Shown here: positions 46,113 to 60,000 of the stretch, piece after piece
Layout: each line of letters begins with the position of its first letter
How positions within the stretch are numbered: the first letter of the stretch is position 1
DNA from: Heloderma charlesbogerti
Taxonomy: Eukaryota > Chordata > Lepidosauria > Squamata > Helodermatidae
DNA: 64,000 nt
Assembly: GCA_026122225.1 (NCBI GenBank)
Contig: JANEZZ010001497.1
Span: 744,001 to 808,000 of the forward strand
Reading direction: 5' to 3'
Position numbers and translations under genes: made by a program
Notes under the pieces: generated by a model
The model's input: the letters and a program-made list of their open reading frames with translations, nothing else
Database searches by the model: none
What the model was told of the DNA's origin: nothing

Positions 46113-49100
46113 GTAAGGTTATATATCAAAACTGTAAACATTCAGACATAAGAGATAGCACTATAGAATGAAAATGTGGGGAAAGACTGGAGGCCATTTA
46201 GAACTGGGATGAAGAACAGCCTGTAAAGCAACATTCATGCAAAATATTGGTCAAGGAATGGATTCACAGAAGAACATCACTCCCAAGGGGATGGTCTATG
46301 CAGTGTGCAAACATTTTCATCCATTTTAATGGCACACCTGAGAAGATTCCAAAAGGGGGGTGGTTTTTGATCTTCAAACATAATTTTCAAAACACACCTC
46401 CATTTCATCATCTCAGCAATAGAATCACAGAGCTGGAAAGTGTTGATCATGCAGTTCAACCTCCAGCTCAATGAAGGACCTACACCACAGGATGCAGCTA
46501 CAGCATGTCAACAATTTCCATTCCACTTTCCTCTTGAGGACTGGAATGACTTTGAAAGGGAATTCTTCCTTTAAAGAATAATTTCAGGCTTAGGCATCCA
46601 TAAGAACATAACAAGAGCCCTGCTGGATCAGACCAAGGGTCCATCTAGTCCAGCATTCTGTTCACACAGTGGCCAACCAGCTGTTGACGAGGAACCCACA
46701 AGCAGGACACAAGTGCAGCAGAGCACCCCCCCCCATGTTCCCCAGCAACTGGTGTACATAGGCTCCCTTCCTCTGGTTCTGGAGATAGCACATATCCATC
46801 AGGACTAGTACCAATTGATAGCCTTCTCCTCCAGGAATTTGTCTAACCCCCTTTAAAGCCATCCAAACTGGTGGCCATCACTACATCACTACATCTACTT
46901 GTGGTAGTGAATTCCGTAGTGTGACTGTGCTGTGTGAAGAAGTACTTTCTTTTATCTGTTCTGAATCTTCCACCAATCAGCTTCATTGGATGATCCCAGG
47001 TCCTAGTATTATGAGAGAAGGAGAAAAATGTCTCCCTATCCACATTCTCCACACCATGCATAATTGTGTACACCTCTATCATGTCTCCCCTTACCCTCCT
47101 TGTTTTTTCAAGCTAAACAATCCCAGGTGTTGTAACCTTCCCTCATAGGGGAGATGTTCCAGCCCCTTGATCATTTTAGTTGCCATTTTCTGCACTTTTT
47201 CCAGCCTTACAATATCCTTTTTAGGTGTGGTGACCAGACCGGTACACAGTATTCCAAGTGTGGTCGCACCATAGATTTGTACAAAGGCAGTATGATATTC
47301 GCAGTTTTATTCTCATTTCCTTTTCTAATTATGCCTAACATGGAGTTTGCCTTTTTATGGTGGCTGCACGCTGGGTTGACATTTTCATTGAGCTGTCCAC
47401 CAAAACCCCAAGATCTCTTACTTGGTTGGTCATGGCTAGCTCAGATCCCATCAGGTTATACTTGAAGTTTTGCCCCAATGTGTATTACTGTACACTTGCT
47501 TACATTGAGCCTCATTTGCCATTTGGATGCCCATTCTTCTAGTCTGGAGAGTTCCTTGTGGAGCTCCTCACAATCTCCTTTTGTTTTAACCACCCTAAAT
47601 AATTTGGTGTCATCGGCAAACTTGGCCACTTCACTGCTCACTCCTAATTCCAGATCATTTAGGAACAGGTTGAAAACACTGGTACCAATACAGATCCCTG
47701 TGGGACCCCACTATTCACATCCCTCCAGTGGGAGAATTTACCATTTATTCCTACTCTCTGCTTTCTGTTCTCTAAGTAGTTACTGATCCATAAGAGGACC
47801 TCTCCTTTTATTCCATGACTAATAGTTCACTCAGGAGTCTTTGTTGAGGGACTTTCTCAAAAGCCTTTTGGAAGTCCAAGTAGACAATGTCTACTGGATC
47901 ACCACTGTCTACATGTCTATTGACACTTTCAAAGAACTCTTGAAGTCTTGTTAGTGAGACATCAGCCAGGACAGCTAGGCTGGTGAGGATGAGGGAGAGG
48001 GCCTTCTCTGTGGTGGCCCCCACTGACTCTGTGGAACTCCCTCCTTAGGAAACTCCGCCATGTCCCCTCTTTAATTAGCTTCCGCCATGCATTGAAAACT
48101 TGGTTGTTCAGGCAACCATTTGGGGTGGGCTAGGGAAATTTTAGAAAATGTTTTAATGTGTAATTGTATTGTGTTTAAACTGTTTGTATTATTGTACATC
48201 ACCCAGAGTGGCTGGGTGATCAGCCAGATGGGCGATTAACAAATTTATTGAATAAATAAACAAACAAACAAATAAATAAATAAAGACAGGACTTAATGTT
48301 GTGGAAGCCGTGTTGATTCTTTTCCAGCAGGGCTTGTACCGCTTACTAATTGTATCTGTAATAATGCTTTCAGCCAATTTACACAGAACCAACATTAAGC
48401 TAATCCACCTGTAATTCCTTGGATCCCTTTTTAAAGATTTGGATAAATTTGTATCATCAATATATATTAATAAAATGTATTAAAAAGAAAAGAAAAAGAA
48501 AATACAGCACAATTGTGCATCCTCCAATTTCTTTCCTTAATAAATTCCCAGATCTTGAGTACACGGAGTATCAGGGGTGAGTCTTTAACCCTTAGGTCAT
48601 TAACCATGCCAGTGACCTCTTGGATTTGGTGCAACCTTTCCTAACCTGTGGGACACATTCTAGCTGAGCTTCTCTTGCTGTGGCTTTTAGTAACTTCAAA
48701 CATTTTGAAGGGATCTAACCATCTTGACTCCCCCTGTCAACTTCCTTTTTATGTATTTCCCCATTTTAGAGTCATTTCTTCTTTTGAAGTCAAATGTGAC
48801 TACGTTGGACTTCTTTGCAATTTTCCTTTTAAATGTATAGTAAATCTGACAGCACTGTCATTACAGTTTCCAATTAGTACAGCAATATTTATATCTTGAA
48901 CTAGGTCCTGTGTGACAAAACCACTTAGGATTAAATCCAGGGGCACCTGCCCTCAGATTGGTTCCCTGACCAAGTGCTCTAGGGCACAGTCATTTCAGGC
49001 ATCGAGAAATTGAATCTCTTTGTCATAACTGGAACAGGAATGTATCCAGGGAATGTGGGCATAGTTGAAGTCACCCATTATTGCAACACTTTCTGATTTG

Positions 49101-50589
49101 GAGACCCCCCTGATTTCCTTTTCCATCTCAAGATCACCCTGAGCATTCTGGCCTGGAGACGATAGCATGTCCCTATTACTCAATTAGCTTTGGAGCCCGG
49201 TATTGTCACCCACAGCATTCCTGAGGAAGAGTCTGCCCCCTTGAGGGTTTCTAGTCTGCTCGATACTATGTGATGGATAGAACAATATCTCCTCTAGATA
49301 CAAAGTTTATATCCAGAGATATAAAGTTTCAGAGATGACCAATGATCCAGAGATGTATCCTTTCCACCAGACATTCTTAAAGCCCTCTATATATAGGTTT
49401 TCCTTTAAGACCAGGAGCACTCCAATTCTCCCATTTTGGCCCAGAGGCTTCTGGCATTTGCATAGAAACACCTATACATAATGTCCCTCCCCTGTGTCTC
49501 TAGCATGTGTGTTGTCTGCTATAGCACAGCACTTAAGCCTCTTAGCCTAGGGATGGTTCAACCAGAACCAGATGCTTCCCAGCTCCTGTCGGCTTTCCCC
49601 CAAGGTTCAATTTTAAAACCTCTCTGCCATATTTTTTGTTTGTTTGTTTAGCACCAGTAGTCAGTTTCCATTTTGGTTCAAGTGGAGCCCATCCTTATTG
49701 TACAGGCCCAGATTATCCCAAAATGTTTATGTCTTATCCCCAGTGCCTAACAAATATGAACCCCTCCTCTTTGCACCACTGTCTCATCCACACACTGATG
49801 GAGGGGGATGCACTTTGCAACAGTAGTCCAGAGTTTGTTGATATCTAACCTGGCAAATCCTATGTCGGAACCCACAGAAGCCTGCTGTAATAATTTTATG
49901 ATTCACTTTGAAGATAAAATCACTTGGCTTCATGCAGACTGGAATACTGCTTTTACCATAGCAGTCCAATGTACCATCTGGTGTTCTTATAGGTGATCAG
50001 TTCCAGATTTTGTGGCTGGAGGCTATGGAAAAAACAAATGTAGCTGTTCAGCCTATGACACCCTTACCCTTCCTTCTTTTATTTAAGCAAGCCAGGGCCA
50101 GGGGGAAGGTTAGCCAGTGAATCCCTGATGGAGCGGTGCCCACTGCCTTGAAGGAGATGATGGTGGGTCCACTCTTAACAAAGCCCTCCTGAATCTGGAG
50201 GTTTATAGCAGTTACTGAGTGGTCACTAATACCCCTTTTTTAGGCAAAGTGCTTGAGAGGGTGGTGGCTGTGCAGTTGCAGATGTTCTTGGAAGATACAT
50301 TATCTTGACCCATTTCAGCCTGGGCTGCGGTCACCATGATGTAGGGATGGCAGAGAATTCCGCCACAGATCACGGTGAGGCCGAATGCTGGTGCATTCGG
50401 CCAACCAAACTCCATGGAGGAATGGCCTGCCCCCCTGCCCCCCCCCCGCGGATCCCCCCCGGGATGAGACTCACCTGGGGTGGATCTTCCAGGCGGCGGC
50501 GGCTCCGGCAGCAGCTTCGGCGGCGGCGGCTTCGGCGGCCGGTCTTCCGACCGGCTGCTGCCGCCGCCATTTCCACTCTTGTAAAAGAA

Positions 50590-50621
<32 letters not shown>

Positions 50622-53600
50622 GAAAGACGTGATAGGCTACGTAAAGATTTACGTAGCCTATCACGACTAGGTTAAAAAAACCAACAACGATGTGATAGGC
50701 TACGTAAATCTTTACGTAGCCTATCATGGCTGGGTGGGTTAAAAAAAAAAAACGCGTACGCAAATGGCGGCGGCTACGGCCACCGCCATTTGCGTTCCTT
50801 ATTTTTGCCCTTTTAATCTACGTAAATATTTACGTAGACTATGATGGCGAAAATCAAGGGGAACGCAAATAGTGTAGCAGGAGCTACTTGTGTCCCTTTT
50901 TGATTCCCCGTTCTAGCCGACGTAAATATTTACGTTGGCTAAAACGGGGAATCAAAAAGGGATGCAAATAGCGCCTGCTACACTATTTGCATTCCCCTTG
51001 ATTTTCACCATCATAGTCTACGTAAATATTTACATAGATTAAGAGGGCAAAAATAAGGAATGCAAATGGTGGCGGCCGTAGCCGCTGCCATTTGCGTACG
51101 CAGTTTTTTTTGTTTTGTTTTACCCAGAGCCCTCTGCGGCCGGAAATCCGGCTGCGGATGGCTCTGGTCTGGCCAGGCCTGGCCGGCTGCTCCGCGGACC
51201 TGCCGCGGAGCACAGCCGGCCTCGGAGAATTCCGGGGGGGAGGAACAGAGCGCCTCCCCCCCGGCAAGGATTCCAGGGGGAGGGACGGAACGCCCCCCCC
51301 ATCAACATAATCCACGAACAGGTAAGTGACTTTCGTACATCCCTACCATGATGCATGCCCCTCTGTGGGAAAGAGACAGGGGGAGTGCAACTCTGCTGGC
51401 CCTGCTTCATGTCACTAGCTTGTGCTACCATTGAACATGGTATTGTTCTGGATCATGCTGGGAGTGAGGGCACTGTTTCACAGTAGTTACAAGACTACTT
51501 TTGGCTAGGGGTGTACAAACGCCACTTAACGTTCCGCTCCGGGTCTGCTGGGCAGGGAGGTGATCCATCCCTCCCCCTGGAATCCTCCCTGGCTGGTTCC
51601 GCTCCACGGCAAGTCTGCAGAGCCACCGGCCAGGGCTGCCCACAGCCGGACTTCTGTCCACTGCCGGGCTGCAGCCGCAAATGGTGTCTGGTGTAGGGGA
51701 TGCCATTTGCTTCCCTGCCCTTGGCTGTGATTGGCTATGTAAATATTTACGTAGCCTACCACGGCAAAGAGCAGGGATGCAAATGGTGTAGTGGTGTAAA
51801 ATATTTACATAGCCAAGCACAGCAAAGGGTAGGGATGTAAATGGCATCCACTACATCGGATGCCATTTTGTTCTGCAGCCCGGCAGCGGATGGCTATGGA
51901 ATGAAGACGATGGACCCGAACCAGCCGCCACCAGGTAGGGTCTGTCCTGGGGGGATTTCAGGGGGTGGCGGGGGGTAGTCCATTCCACCACAGACTCCAG
52001 GGGTCTGGATTCTGAAGAATCCGGCCTCACTGGAGTCCATGGAGGATTTCTCCACCATCCCTACTTCTGGGTATTGTTCCAGAAAGTGGCGTTAGGTGAC
52101 TGTGACTCTGTGCTCTCACAGCTCTGCTATAGGATACTGCAGGTACCATCTTGTCCCAAATGCTCTTTATCATCTATATGAAACTTTGATCCAGTCTTTA
52201 GTCTATTTGAATAAACTATTTTATTCCATATGAAGTCACTGGGGCCAGTCATTAGAAGATTTGGGGTGAGGGTTCAGCTCTATTTGTCTATGACATCTGA
52301 ATCAGGAGAGGGCATGCATGTTCCAAACATGCCTGGCCATAGAGATGGGTTGGATGAGCACCACCAAACTGATACTGGATTATGCGAAGATGGAGACCTT
52401 CTGGATGGCTGATTCCCAAGATCAGGAATTGCTGTATTTGCTTGTTGTTAGGGATGTGTGACTCTGGGGATTCTGTTGTTTATGCCCAATGGGATTCCAC
52501 AGCATACTGTTCCAATAATGGCAGCCGAGTATAGTGGATTTATTTTTCCTAATCAATAAATGCTTTTCACATTTTTTCCTGGGTTCTGACATTCGCATGA
52601 ATAGTGATTTACACAAAGTGTAATGTGTTCAAATTGCTACCATGAAAGAAAACCCCAAATCTGTGTATTGGCTCAACTTGCGAAAGATCGAGTCTACCCC
52701 AGCAGGGGGAAATGTAGGGATGTTAGAGAATTCTGCCACGGAATTCTTTAGAATCCAGCCACCTAGAGTCTGTGGCGGAATGGAGCAATCCCCACCGCCA
52801 CCCCACAAAATTGTCCCACGACGGACCCTGCCTGGTGTCAGCTATCCGGTCCATCTGCTGCCCCTGGTCTGTGGCTGCGAACGGCTGCCCCAGTCTGTGG
52901 CCGCCATTTGTGTCCCTGCATTAGCTGTGATAGGCTTTGTAAGTATTTATGTAGCCTATCATGTCAAAGAGCAGGGATGCAAATGGCAGCCACTACACCA
53001 TTTACATCCCTGCCTTTTGCTGTGATAGGCTACTTAAATATATACGCAGCCTATCACGGCTAATGCAGGGGCACAGATGGCATAGCAGCCACCATTTGCA
53101 TCCCTGCATTAGCTGTGATAGGCTACATATATATTTACGTAGCCTATCACAAAAAGAGCTGGGACGCAAATGGTGGCTGCTACACAAATGGAATAGCAGC
53201 CGCCATATGTGTCCCTGCATTAGCCATCCCTGCCGGGCTGAGGCCACAAATGGCGGCCATTGTAGCGGCCACCATTTGTGTCCCTGCTATTTTGTGATAG
53301 CCTATGTAAATATATACATTTGCGGCCTCAGCCCAGCAGTGGACAGAAGTCCAGCTGTGGCCAGGAAGGATTCCAGGGGGAGGAACGAAGCCCCCTCGCC
53401 CCCCACCCTGCAAAATGGGCCCAGAATGGAGCACCTACCTGCTGCCATCTGCGCTGACTTGCGAATGGCGGCCACGTCTGCGGCCGCCATTTGCTTCTTC
53501 CATGTAGCCATGATAGGCTACATAAATACTTACGTAGTCTACCACAGCTAATGCAGGGATGCCATTTACGTCCCTGCGGAAGCCGTGATAGGCTACGTAA

Positions 53601-56600
53601 GTATTTACGTAGCCTATCACAGCTTAACTAAGGGAAGGCAAATGGCGGCTACAGTGGCCGCCATTTGTGTTCCCTTTTTTTTGCCATTTTAGCCGACGTA
53701 AATATTTACGTAGGCTATTACGGCAAAAAAAAAAAAGGAATGTAAATGGCCACCACACCATTTGCGTCCCCCCCCTTTTTTTTTTTGCCGTAATAGCCTA
53801 TGTAAATATTTACCTAGGCTAAAATGGCAAAAAAAGGGAATGCAAATGGCGGCCGCTGTAGCCGCCACCATTTGCATCCGCTGTTGTTTTTATTGCCGTG
53901 ATAGGCTACGTAAATATTTACATAGCCTATCACGGCAAAATACAGGGACGCAAATGCCGGCGCCTATGGCTGCCGCCATTTGCATCCCTGCAGGCTGCCC
54001 AGGGGCCAGATGTCCGGCTGCAGGCAGCCCCGCTCAGCCGCTCAGCGGAATCTCCATGGAGCAGAGCTGGCCAGAGAGAATTTTGGGGGGAGGGACCGAG
54101 CGCCTCCCCCCCACCGCAAATATCACCCTTCAAAAAGGTAAGTGACTTTTGTACATCCCTACCCCAGATGGAATGGGGTAAGTAATTCGTACGCCCCTAG
54201 GGAAATGGAACAAAATCCACAGGGCCAAACCAGAAATACCCATTGAGTTTTCACTCCCCAAACACAATTCCCATACGTTCCTACTAAATGAGGGTGCAGT
54301 CCCTCAGAAAGAACATGTACATCATTCGTGGGTGCTCCTGGATTCATCATTGTTAGAACCCAAGTGAGTTCTGTGGTGAAGAGCATTTTTTACCAGCTTT
54401 GGTTGGTATGCCAACAAAGCACATTTCTGGACAGGGATAGCCTGGACACTGTAGACCACCACATTTAGATAATTTTAATGCACTTTCTGTGGGGCTATCT
54501 TTATGTTTGGTCCAGAAGCTGCAGGCCAGGATGTGCACTTCTTATACCACAACTGTCCTGGCTACCAATTAGCTACTTAGCCATCACCGTTTGTTTTGCT
54601 GGCATATAAGTGCAACACATGGGGGGAAGCTCCAAATCTTTGCCATGCACCTAGATAATCAAAACATGGAATGTATCACAATTGGCACAACACAGATGAT
54701 GACAGTTAAGTCCCAAGAAGTGTTTCATAGTCGAAATCTTTCTGCTTCCACAGGAGTCCCAGGAACCCAACGAGTATACACCACAGAGCAGTGTGAAGCC
54801 ATGAATGCTACATGCAAATTTTATGGATGTTTTGCTAAAAATACATTACTCGGAGAATGTGATTCGTGGCTATGGAGGTGCTGTGCAAAGTAAGTCTAAT
54901 AAGATGGTGAAAAAAGGAAAACAATATTGTGTGGCCCAAATTCATTCATTCATTCATTCATTCATTCATTTATTTACTTATTTATTACATTTATATCCCA
55001 CCATTTTTCCTCTTTAAGAAACCCAAGGTGGCGTACATAATCCTCCTCCTCTCCATTTTATCCTCACAACAACAGCCCTGTGAGGTAGGTTGGGCTGAGA
55101 GTCTGTGACTGGCCCAAGGTCACCCAGTGAGCTTCCATGGCCGAGTGGGGACTAGAACCCAGCTCTCCTGGCTCCCAGTCCAACACTCTAGCCACTACAC
55201 CACACTGGCTCTCAGTGTGAATTTTGAATTCAATTTCTCGATGCAGTGTCTCCAAAGGCATGCAGGTGCCCATACAAAAACTCCAATTTAGGATAAGGGG
55301 TGGGGGTCAGTGATGGGATGGGCAAAATGTGCCAAAATATTATGGGAGTCCTTTTTGTAGGGGAAAGCAGTAGCAATGATTTTTTTTTCCTTAAAAAAAT
55401 AGTGGGGTGTGACTGTGGAGCTCTTCTCCACAGTGCTCTGCCAGGGATATCATGGCTTCCCTTAATGCCCCTTAAATAAGTCTACATCTTCTAAACCTGA
55501 TCATAGAGCCATATTGTTGGGAAGGACCTTAGAGGTTGTCTAGTGCAACTCACCACACAATGCTCATGATGGAGCATCTTTCCAAGGGCAGTTGGAGGAG
55601 GGATGGCACCTTCTGGTAGCTGAAGGAAGAGAAGATACCTGTAGGTCAAGTTTGCCTAACCTCAAGGATGTTGAAGGTCCATATCTGGGCTGCGTAGCCT
55701 CCTTAGGTTCCCCATGGGGCAGGATTTGGCCTGCAAGCCCCAGCCTCTGGAAGAATCTCTCCTGGTGGAATACCCACTATCTTATTTGATATCAGACAAG
55801 AGGTAACAGTGGGGATAAAGCCGGTGGCAGGGGGCTCAGTCAGCAGTGGGAGGGCTGACTGGTAGGGATGGCCAAACTCATCCGCCACCAACTTGTGCAC
55901 CACCACTCGCCAAACCCCCAGCTATTATAAGAAACTAGCAAGGTTCAGAAAAGTGCATGATGCCATAAGAAAGAGATTTACGCTGGAGTTCAGAGACCCT
56001 GGGGGCAAAAATGAATCTAATACAGGGGTAGGCAACCTGATGCCCTCTCTTTGTTTTGGACTCCTCCTCCCAGAATTCCCAAGAATTGACCATGCTGGCT
56101 GGGGCTGATGGCAGTTCTAGTCCATAACATCAGGAGGACACAAGGCTGGGAAAGGCTGAGGTACAAAGAACAAGAAAAGTGACAAGGCCCGGCCCAAGGT
56201 ATCTTGCCACCTCCCCCACCCACCCGGCTGACCTACTGCTGTTTGTGCCACCACCATATGTGCGCTGCCATCACCACCACCACTAGCAATCGCAACCACA
56301 GCCAGCTGTGCTCTTTTGTGTGCTACTGTCTCCTTGGCCAGCCAGCCTGCCTGCTGGCCTCTCCCTCCCTTGCTTGTTCAGCTTGGTCACTTGCTACTGC
56401 TGGTGTGGCTGCTGCTCCCTGCATGTGCCCCGACTATCACGAGAGGTCTGGTGAACTCCTGCAAGAGGTTGGCCAGGGCCTGCCTGTCAGGATAGCTCAG
56501 AAGAGCCCTGTGGGTGGCTAGGGCATGAGGTGGGATTGACTGGGCAGGCAGGACCAGGTGGTCAGCTGGCTGCCCAGGCAAGTGAGGGAGGAGATGGTAG

Positions 56601-59600
56601 GGATGTCAGAGAATTCCACGATGAATCTCGGTGAGGCCGAATGCCAGTGCATTTGCCCCCTGAAATCCGTGGCCGAACGAAGCCCCCCGCCCCCCCACTC
56701 CACGAAATGGGCCCGGAACGGAGCACCTACTTGCTGCCATCTGCGTTGCATTGCAAATGGTGGCCGCCGTAGCAGCCACCATTTGCATTCACTGTTTTTT
56801 GGGGGTTTTTTTTGCTGTGATAGGCTACGTAAATATTTATGTAGCCTATCACGGCAAAATACAGGGACGCAAATGGCGGCGGCTACGGCAGCCGCCATTT
56901 GCATCCCTGCAGGCTGCCCAGCAGCCGGATGTCCGGCTGAGGGCGGCCCTGGTCGGCGGCTCCATGGAATCTCTGTGGAGCGGAGCCAGCCGGAGAGAAT
57001 TTCAGGGGGAGGGATGGAGTGCCTCCCCCCCCCCACAAATGTTACCCTTCGAAAAGGTAAGTGACTTTCGTACATCACTAGCGGATGGTCGAGAGAGTAC
57101 AGTGTGTAGGTGTGCGGGCAAATGGACAAGCTATGGCTCCAGATATGGCCTGCTGGAGCAGCCCATGATAAGAATAAGTGGTGGGCCCTCCTAGTAGGGG
57201 TGGGGTGCAGAATCTATATTTTTTTCTAATGTTCACGAGTGCATGAGCTGAAGGAGAAAAAACCATTGTCACCTATAATTGGGGTGTACGAAATACACAC
57301 CCTGTTCCGGTTCGGGCGTATGCGGGGTGGGGGGAGGTGATCCGTCCCTCCCCCCAGAATCCACCCTGATTGGCTCCGCTCTGTGGCAAGTCCATGGAGC
57401 CTCCAGCCGGGCCCGTCTGCAGCCGGACCTCCATCCACTGCCGGGCTGCGGATGCAGATGTCGTCTGGCGTAGCCGACGCCATTTACATCCCTGATCTTT
57501 TCGGTGATAGGCTATGTAAATATTTACGTAGCCTATCACGAGAAGAGCGGGGATGCAAATGGTGTAGCGGATGCCATTTGCATCCCTGCTCTTTTCTTGA
57601 TAGGCTACGTAAATATTTACATAGCCTATCACCAAAAAGAGCAGGGACGCAAATGTTGTTGGCTATGCTGGACGCCATTTGCGTCCGCAGTCAGGGGCAG
57701 TGGAAGGATGGCAGTGGACGGACCCGGATCAGCTGGCAGCAGGTAGGGTCTGTCCAGTGAGAATTTGGGGTGGTGGTGGCAGGGGGGGAGTAGTCCGTTC
57801 TGCCACGGACATGGGGGGGAAGATTCTAAAGAATCCGGCCTCATTGGAGTCCATGGTGGATTTCTCCACCATCCCTACCTGTAATTAGAGGTGATGCCAA
57901 TAGTTTAAAATCTAAAGGAGGAACAGACAATATATCTCCAAGCAGAAAACAGGAAGAAGAAAAAAGGGGTTCCCTTTTCAATTTGAAGTAACTTAGTGTT
58001 CATGGGGTCTTCAAACTATAACTTTTCCAGTTCACCTATGTACTAGGCTTCCACTCTGGTCTAGCTTTCTTTGCTTGCTGGGATGCATGTAACTTTCTGT
58101 ATTTTCTGTTTCTCCAGAAATCCATTAGCACATTGTATGGCTAGACAAGGCAGATGCACCGAGTCCAGCTGTACCGAGACTGATATACCCCGTGGAGAAT
58201 GTTCAGAAGGAGTTAACTGCTGTGAAAGGTGAGCCCCAAAGACTGACTAATTGATAGCCATAATGAAATATATCAGGCAGGGGCCTATAAATGCTGCCAA
58301 TGAATACAAGAAGTGTGTATAGCAAGCATAGTTATGGAAGGGAATGGTGAGGGAAGGGAATGGGTTCAGCTGTAAACTATACCTTCCATGAACTAATATG
58401 CTGGAAATTATGCTGACTTGGTCCCATTGGTTTGGTCATTTATTATTTATGTATGTACTTACTACATTTCTATATCGCCACTATGGAAGCAACTGAGGCA
58501 GTTTACAAAAAAAAAAACCAGAATCATAGAATCATAGAACAGTAGGGTTGGAAGGGGCCTACATGACCAACGAGTCCCCCAAACCATATACAGGTAAAGA
58601 CATAGTTGAATGGTAAGACAACCTTAAAAACCATAACAAGGATTGAAAAAGCCATTGTTTAAAAGTGACTTGACCCCATTCCTGAAGGCAGAGAGCCTGT
58701 GGACAAGTCATAACTCCAGAGGGAGTGTGTTCCTGAGTCTGGAAGCAAGCAAGACGTGTGAATATCCTTTTCCCACATGCCTGATGAAGAGGGCTCTGTA
58801 TGTGAACCTCTCTGGCTGCACTTAGTAACAAAGTGGATTTAATTGGCCAGGATAGGTAGGGGCTGGGCAATAGAAATGCATGAGAAATTGGTGTCACTTG
58901 ATTTTTACCCAGTTAACACCTTCTGAACTGAACACACACTCAAATAATGTCTCATCTGGATTACTGCAATGTGTTCTGTTTGGGGCTGCTTTTGAAAACA
59001 GCCTGGGAACTTCGCTTGGTCCCACGTAGGGCAGTGAGGTCTTTAATGGGAACTGGCCAAGGTGATCATATTATGCCAGTACTTTTCCATCTGCACTGGC
59101 TGCCAGTCCCTTTTCAGGCCGGATGCATTTTTTAAAAAAATAAAATAAAAATACGTTTGCTGCTTTTCAGGGCAGAAGCCCTCCCAAGGCAATGCACAGC
59201 AATAAAATACATAAAAACAGTTAACATAGTAAAAATGATAAAAACAGGCACAATAAAATGTGGATAAAAGCAACAATTAAAATAGACAATAAAATCAAGA
59301 ACAGCAAAAAGCAGCAACAACAACAATCACATCAAGAGAAAGCCACAGTAAAATAATACATTTTCAAGGCCTTCTTAAAAGCCCACAGTGATGGAGCATG
59401 GCAGACTTTCAATGGCAACTTGTTCCAGTGGTGTGGGGCCATTGCAGAGAAGGCCCTCCGCAGATTCAGACTGCTGGTATTGAAGTTCAGAGTCCTAAAC
59501 AGCTTGGGATCAGGTTAACTGAAGGACGGCTCCTCCCATATGCTGCTGCCAGGAGCCTAAGATTAACCTCAGAAGTTCTTCTCTGGGTTCCCCCACCAAG

Positions 59601-59969
59601 GGAAGTGAGATTGGTACCTAATAAGAAGAGAGCCTTTTCTGCTGTGGCACCCTGATTGTGGAATGAACTTCCCAGAGGGCTGCCTGGCACCTGCATTGTG
59701 CTGTTTTTGTTTTGGCACTTGATGAAGGACTTTTTATTTTTCCAGGCATTTCAGTTTTTCATTTTCTGTTTTAAATGTGGCATTTTATCTTTATCTGGTG
59801 TTAAATCTTTGCACTGCAGCTAGGTTCTATTTGGTTATTAGTTTTCTTTTTCTACTGTAGTATTACATTTTTCAGCTTTTTTATTGTCTTGTCTTGTCTT
59901 GTCTTGTCTTGTGTTTTATGGTTTTAATTGTGAACTGCCCATAGAGCTCCGGCTATTGGTTAGTAAATG

Positions 59970-60000
<31 letters not shown>

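Larger units (their letters stand above)
50085..52420 (+). mobile_element. L2 LINE fragment split by two PH elements, in defensin intron 1
   Basis: Pieces at 50085-50341, 51346-51505 and 52064-52420 follow the order of an L2 reverse transcriptase ([36 protein letters not shown]). All frames are broken. It matches the L2 at 14060-15425. Confidence 0.7.
57900..58930 (+). repeat. Inverted duplicate partner of 11760-12650
   Basis: The region around the second defensin domain exon aligns in reverse complement with 11760-12650, including introns on both sides of the exon. A 55-base CR1 tail at 58521-58575 is absent from the other copy, so it was inserted after the duplication. Confidence 0.7.

Noticed and set aside
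52900..53650. Regularly spaced hairpins resembling a CRISPR array
   Set aside because: The spacers are themselves the repeated GCAAATGG modules and not unique. The array lies inside a transposon in an animal genome.
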